Below are positions 58,410 through 64,000 of a stretch of DNA of 64,000 nt, piece by piece (within the stretch, counting starts at the first letter, position 1; each line of letters begins with the position of its first letter). This DNA comes from Ehretia macrophylla (Eukaryota > Streptophyta > Magnoliopsida > Boraginales > Ehretiaceae). The notes below the pieces were generated by a model that saw only the letters and a program-made list of their open reading frames with translations, searched no databases and was not told the DNA's origin. The stretch spans positions 15,213,001 to 15,277,000 of the forward strand of contig CM075777.1 of NCBI GenBank assembly GCA_037974665.1, in the 5' to 3' direction. The position numbers and the translations under genes were made by a program.

Positions 58410-61400
58410 ATAGGCCTCGGATAGGGACAATGCCCAAGGTAAAAAGCTCATGAATTCCTTCTCAGTTTTTCGTGTATATGGTAAAAATTCTACTATATAA
58501 AGAAGGGTGATAAAATGAAGGAGTAATATATAGTATTACTCTTGTGATAATTACGATATTCAAAAATATCGAAGCAGCTATTCGAGACCTTTTATCTAAA
58601 GCTTAAGCAAGGTCGTACACAGGCGGGGGAACCAGTCTAAAACCCCTGAACCCCCAGATGTTTAGTTTTGCAGCTTGGAACATCAGGGGCTTTAATAGAC
58701 CCCTGAAACACAAAGATGTACATTTTTTTTGTAAATAATAAGAAGCTCAGTGTCATCTGCCTCCCTGGAACCAAAATCAAAGAGAGCAGCTCTGGAGATC
58801 TTATGAAAAGAAAATTTTGTGATTGGGAACTGGTGCATAATTACGATTTCTCTCACAGAGGTAGAATTTGGATCCTTGCTCACAAAAACCGAGTTAAAAT
58901 CTCAAGATTGGCAGCTACAGCTCAATCCATTCTGACCACTGTTCGCTTACTGTTCGAATGGACAGAGTACATTGGCAAAGCGAAGCCTTTTAAATTCTTC
59001 AATGCTTGGACTCAACACGAAAATTATGAGCAAGTGGTGCGAAGAGCCTGGAACACTAGTGTTAATGGTGCTCCAATGTATAGATTGGTGCAGAAGCAAA
59101 AGCAACTTAAGGCTGAACTCAGAAGATTTAATGCCCAATATTTTTCTAATCTATCATCCGGGATTGAGAACACTCGAAAGGAGCTCTTATCAGTCCAATC
59201 TCTTATTCTCAATGGCCAAAATTCCAACACTCTCTACAGAAAGGAGAAGGAGCTAATCCATAATCTTGAACAAGAAATGAACAGAGAAGAGGCTTGCCTT
59301 AAACAAAAAGCTAAAGTGAAATGGCTCAAAGATGGTGATAGTAATATTGCCTACTTTCACAAGGTAATTAAAGGGAGAAGAACCACAAACTCTTTTAGAA
59401 GTTTGATCTCCTTGGAGGGTAACAGGTTGAATTCGGAGGAGGAAATTGCTAAGGAAATTGTTGGGTACTACAAAGCTCTTCTGGGTTCTAACAGGAACAT
59501 TCAAGCCCCAATTCTATTTCCGAAAGCGAATGCGAGAGTCTCACATCCCCAATTCTGAATGAGGAGATCAAACAGGCCATGTTTTCTATCCACAGTGATA
59601 AGAGCCCTGGTCCTGAAGGCTTTACTTTGCATTTTTATAAATCAGCTTGGAATTTGATTGGCAGCGAAGTTTGTAATGCCATCAAGTCTTCTTTAGATTC
59701 CGGTAAACTGTTGGGTGAATTAAACTGCACAATCATCACATTAATCCCCAAATGTGACAATCCAAGTACTGTGAGTGATTTTAGACCAATTTCTTGCTGT
59801 AACACCCTGTATAAATGTCTCTCTAAAGTTATTGCAAACCGGTTGAGGAGCACCCTCTCGAGCATTATCTCAAATAACCAGACAGCCTTTGTTGAAGGTC
59901 GGAGAACGCTGGATAATGTGTTAGTTGCTCAAGAAATTATCAGGGTTTATGGCAGAATGAGCAAGAACCATAAGTGCACACTTAAAGTTGACATCCGCAA
60001 AGCGTTTGATACTATCAATTGGAGATTTATTCTGAATGCTATGAGGGCTTTCGGCCATCCCAACAAATTTGTAAATTGGGTTAGGATGTGCATCTCCACG
60101 ACCAGATTCTCCATTTCTATCAATGGGCATTTGGAAGGATATTGAGGGAACTAACAGGTTGTGCCAAGGGGATCCGTTATCCCCGTATTTGTTTGTCATA
60201 GCGATGGAAGTTTTGTCTCAAATCTTCAAGCTCACTGCTAGTCGCGATGACTTCACTTATCGTCTCAAGTGCAGCAAAATTGGTCTCACTCACTTGAGTT
60301 TTCCAGATGATCTCCTGGTTTTCTTCAAAGGCAACATTAATTCTGCTATTGCAATCAAAGAAGCTTTGGGGTTGTTTTCTAGAATGTCGGGTTTGAACAT
60401 TAATCAAGAGAAGAGCTCAATTTTCTTTGGTGGTTGTCCCCCTCCAGTTAAGAAAATCATTTGCAACACTTTAAACATCAGTGAAGGTAATTTGCCGATG
60501 AGATACTTGGGAATTCCTCTTGTCGCTGGCAGAATTAACGCAGCAGTGAAGCTTGGTTTGTCCAGTAAAATCATTGCAAAAACGAAACAGTGGACTAGAA
60601 GATTCCTTTTGTTTGTAGGGCATTTGCAACTGGTTAAGCATGTCCTCTACAGTGTCTTTAACTTCTGGTGCGCAGCCTTTATTTTGCCGAAAGGCGTAAT
60701 TAAGGAAGTTCAGAAAAGGTTGTCTTCCTTTCTCTGGGGTAATTAGGATGACCACACGAGAGCTAAAGTTTCATGGGCAGAGATTAAACCTCTGGATGAA
60801 GTAGGCCTTGGGATTCGGAATCTTGAAGAGGCTAACAAGATTGCAATTCTGAAACAATTTTGGCATATGTATACTGATTCCAAGTCACTTTGGGGCACTT
60901 GGACTAAGAAATTCTGTTGAAGGACCAAAGTATTTGGAGTATGGCTATTCCTTCTGACTGCTCATGGGCGTGGAAGAAAATTTTGAATCTCAGGAATGAT
61001 GCAGCTCCTTTTATTCAGCACGTGATTGGTAATGGAGACAATACCTTTCTCTGGTGGAATAATTGGCATCCCCTTGGTGAGCTTGCTCAAATTGTCTATC
61101 CTGATCTTATCAATGGGTCCAGGCTCGGTACACAGTGTAAAGTAAGTGAAATCATTCGTAATGGCTGTTGGCGTTGGCCAAGAAATCTTTCTTACCACAG
61201 TTCTAACATTCCAGGTATGTTTTTCAATGTTGATGGAGTTGATTCAATTAAGTGGACTATTGGTACGAATGGAACTTTCCACACTCACTCCTCCTGGGAA
61301 GCACTGAGAACCAAATATCCCAAAGTCCAGTGGTTCCATTTACTTTGGAAGAAGAATTTTATTCCCAAGCATAGCTTTTGTTGTTGGCTAGCTATCCTTG

Positions 61401-61961
61401 ATAGGTTGTCGACGAAAGATCGCATGATTGGTTGGGGAATGCAGGTGAATGGGCTGTGAACTCTTTGTCATATGGTGTTGGAAACTAAAGAACATTTATT
61501 CTTTGAGTGCTCTTTTAGTCGAAAAATCTGGTTTGCATGTGCAGAAAGGGCGAAAGCTGGTAGTATGGGGTATCACTGGAATCAGGTCTTTAGTAAATGT
61601 TGTATCTTGACCAAGAAAAAGTCTCTTCAGGCGTCCATTGTTAAGCTGCTTTTCTCTTCATGTGTTTATCATCTTTCGAAGGAGCGCAATGGACGAATTT
61701 TCAGGAATGAATTTGGGAATGTTGAACAGGTGATAAGAAGGATCACGGATGACGTGCGAGCTAAAATGCTGTTCGGAAAGAAATTTCAAAACAATAGTAT
61801 TAACAGGGATCTTTGTAATAGTTGGAATCTCTGTGAGTTAATTTCTTAGTTTCCTCTTTTTAGTCTAGTCGTTGTATTTTTTATCATGTTCACGGCTTTG
61901 CCAAGTTTTTTGTTGTTGAATAGAATTGATCTTGCTGACCCAGCCAAAAAAAAAAAAAAAG
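58410..61961 (+). mobile_element. L1-type LINE, degenerate, ~3.55 kb
   Basis: A 12-bp repeat AATAATAATCAA (58,398-58,409 and 61,962-61,973) brackets the element, and a run of A (61,946-61,960) ends it. ORF2 starts MFSFAAWNIRGFNRPLKHKD at 58,658. It frameshifts near 58,730, and much of the endonuclease is deleted (ATAQSI joined to a later segment). RT follows (SDKSPGPEGFTLHFYKSAW 59,596 on; TAFVEGRRTLDNVLVAQEI; VDIRKAFDTINW; a frameshift at about 60,120; CQGDPLSPYLFVIAMEVL; FPDD for the usual FADD at 60,300). The zinc-binding tail runs to 61,849. Only ~250 bp precede ORF2, so ORF1 is absent. The duplication is AAT-rich and could be chance. Confidence 0.85.
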
Positions 61962-61973
61962 AATAATAATCAA

Positions 61974-62190
61974 GCTTGTGGAAGCTCATTTTACCAAGTA
62001 TCAAAGGAAACTCTGGCAGGTGATTTGGAAAATTAAGGTGCCTTTACAAATGATCCATTTGATTTTGAAGGCATGTAAAAATGTTATCACAACTGAGGCA
62101 AACCAATAGAGAAAGTACTCTACAGAGTCTCCTTTATGCAAAATTTGTAATCAAGAGGCTGAGACATTAAAGCAGGTTGTCACGGGTTAA
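61974..62190 (+). mobile_element. second LINE fragment (zf-RVT tail)
   Basis: Reads RKLWQVIWKIKVPLQMIHLI, ACKNVITTEAN, a stop, then SPLCKICNQEAETLKQVV: the zinc-binding region of plant non-LTR reverse transcriptases (Cys-x2-Cys retained). It lies outside the duplicated target of the L1 above, so it was probably there first. Short and dead. Confidence 0.6.
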
Positions 62191-62919
62191 CAGAACCCCA
62201 GGATTTGAGCGTCTAGTTGTATAACTTCTAGTCATACGGGACGCACTTATGTCTATTATTTATTAACACGTGATATTTATGATTTAGGTATTGCTTTGTT
62301 ATGTTGAATTTTCTGGACTAGTTGTATTTTTGTTATTAATGCTTGCTGACCTGTTATGGCTAGCTGGCCCATCCTTAATCTCTAGAGATTGGGTGCAGTA
62401 TGACGAAATATGCGCTCAACCTGTGAAAATGTTATATTGTTGCCCTTGGACTCATACCGCAAGAGGAGTCCATTTCTATCCTAAATAATTAGATTCTTTA
62501 TGTAGTCCAAGATTGTTCGATATCAATAGGGGTGAAAAAAACAATCATCTTTCTTTTTTCTTTTTCTTTTTCTTTTTTTTTTTGTTAGAAAGCAAACAAT
62601 CACCTTTTTTTTTGTCAGAAAGTAAACAATCATCTTTAAAATGTTAATTCATTTAAAAGGAATGAATCCTTTTATGTTTTAAGGACAATTCCTAGACCCT
62701 ATAAAATAGAACAAGATGCAATCCACAACTAGATGGCCTACAATGCTAATTTTCCACACCAAATGGTTGCAACTTGGAATAGAAAAGTACCTTAGGTGTG
62801 ATTCAAGAAATTAATTTTTTTTATTTTTTTTGGGCAAGCTTAAGGAACCAGATGGAATCAACTAATACAAGGCGTTATTAAGATTAACACTGGTGATAGG
62901 TTAACTTCTAAGGCAACTA
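62191..62919. other. spacer
   Basis: No gene seen. A T-rich tract repeats CAATCATCTTT-type words at 62,540-62,640. Confidence 0.4.
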
Positions 62920-63469
62920 TAAGTAGGGATTAGTCAAATTGATGATTAGTGCTGGTACTAGGAAGGCTCTTTGTGAGTTCCCATTACAAGTAGAAGAGTT
63001 AGCCGTCAATAATTCTTAACTACTTGTGAACATAGCAGGTTCTGATCATAGAGACTAATGCAAGTAAAATTTTGAAGGCTTATAGTTGCTCCTTTTTGAA
63101 AATTTAAGAGTATCATTAAAGATACCAACCTTCCTTGTTAGTTTAGACTAATTAATAGAATGGAAAATAGTATCACGGACTCGGTTTCAAGCAACTTAAG
63201 AAAAGGTATTTGCATTAAATTGATTAATTAACATTCCAAACACCTTAAATTGTGTTGTGTCGGTTAGAATTTCCTAAATAGACTAATTGCAGAATTTCCA
63301 AAATAGACTAATTGCTCCTATACCTATTAATAGGGTCCTCGTAATTTTTCTTTTACTAATGAAACTTAACACACTGTTTAGAAATACTTGTGATGTGGAA
63401 TTCATTTGATTTATAAATAAATTCTTTTATTTGTACGATAAAATAAATAAGCAACTAATTTGGTGACTT
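62920..63469. other. copy of the P3 upstream spacer
   Basis: Closely related to 16,595-17,140 (for example ATCACGGACTCGGTT near 63,171 and 16,815). In the P3 copy a PPR start codon follows about 400 bp later. Confidence 0.6.
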
Positions 63470-63976
63470 GGGCTCCGTTTGTTTGCCGTAAAATATTCTT
63501 CCGGAAAATATTTTCTTACTTTTACGGTGTTTGGTAACACCGAAAAATTGGTCAACCGGAAAACATTTTCCAGTCAAAAATGGTGGGCTACTTTTTGAAG
63601 ATTTTCCGGTATTTGGTAACACCGGAAAATTGGTCAACTGGAAAACATTTTCCGGTCAAAAATGGTAGGCTACTTTTTGGAGATTTTTCGGTGTTTGGTA
63701 ACACCGGAAAATTGGTCAACTGGAAAATGTTTTCTGGTCAAAAATGACGGCTAGTTCAAAATTTGGGAAAATATTTTCATTTCTTTGGGAGATGAAAACA
63801 TTTTCCGGAACTTAACCACCCCTACTTTATGTGTATATTTTTTCTTTTTTATAAATCTCATGTCGAAAAATATTTTTTATTGTACATCCAAACACCAGAA
63901 AATATTTTTCAATATTCTATTTTCCAGAAAAATATTTTCCTCTAACAAGTTATTTTACGGCAAACAAACGGAGCTC
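63470..63976. mobile_element. MITE with 82-bp internal tandem repeats
   Basis: Ends GGGCTCCGTTTGTTTGCCG and CGGCAAACAAACGGAGCTC form an inverted repeat. The interior holds nearly three direct units of exactly 82 bp starting GGTGTTTGGTAACACCG at 63,526, 63,608 and 63,690. Many TTTTCCGG/CCGGAAAA words give further self-complementarity. The flanking duplication is not clear and there is no coding sequence. Confidence 0.7.
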
Positions 63977-64000
63977 AGGAAAATATTTTCCTCTGAAAAC

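Overview
This window is nuclear DNA of a flowering plant, most likely a eudicot. It is AT-rich, has no operons, and carries plant-type transposons (PIF/Harbinger, L1 and RTE LINEs, a SINE, a long solo LTR, Mutator-like foldback elements). It is built around a tandem cluster of Restorer-of-fertility-like (RFL) P-class pentatricopeptide repeat (PPR) genes, all on the + strand. The species cannot be fixed from sequence alone.

Layout: 1-2.6 kb holds a LysM-receptor-kinase pseudogene scrap and a foldback element. 2.65-5.56 kb is PPR copy P1, cut by a dead PIF/Harbinger element. 5.6-14.6 kb has a foldback element, PPR pseudogene P2 and a long 3' block. 14.6-17.4 kb holds a SINE and a LINE scrap. 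17.4-24.1 kb has P3, spoiled only by one inserted base, with a second copy of the P2 3' block. 24-33.4 kb holds pseudogene P4, a PPR scrap (P8), an antisense U-box/ARM pseudogene and another foldback element. 33.9-41.3 kb holds pseudogenes P5 and P6. 41.4-45 kb is a 3.56-kb solo LTR. 46.1-48.1 kb is an RTE LINE on the minus strand. 49.4-55.4 kb has a foldback element, a giant (AAT)n-rich inverted-repeat element and a tandemly duplicated spacer. 55.6-57.5 kb is P7, the only fully open PPR gene (630 aa). 57.6-63 kb has a second copy of the SINE and an L1 LINE. The right edge ends in a MITE inserted into sequence paralogous to the upstream region of P3.

Function: RFL proteins are organelle-targeted (usually mitochondrial) RNA-binding proteins; several known members silence cytoplasmic-male-sterility transcripts. 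P7 is the one credible functional gene. P3 would be a second if its single-base frameshift is a sequencing error or allele-specific. P3 and P7 share an almost identical roughly 157-bp promoter/5'UTR and a very similar framework, yet differ at 20 of 28 RNA-code residues across 14 repeats. That is the signature expected of a diversifying restorer cluster.

The most unusual signal outside the PPR genes is a set of long inverted-repeat elements. Their arms are written in a roughly 30-bp 'phrase' carrying a G-run (CACAGGGGG or a close relative), and two copies show exact 10-bp target-site duplications. They look like Mutator-type foldback elements in several families that share a layout but not a sequence.
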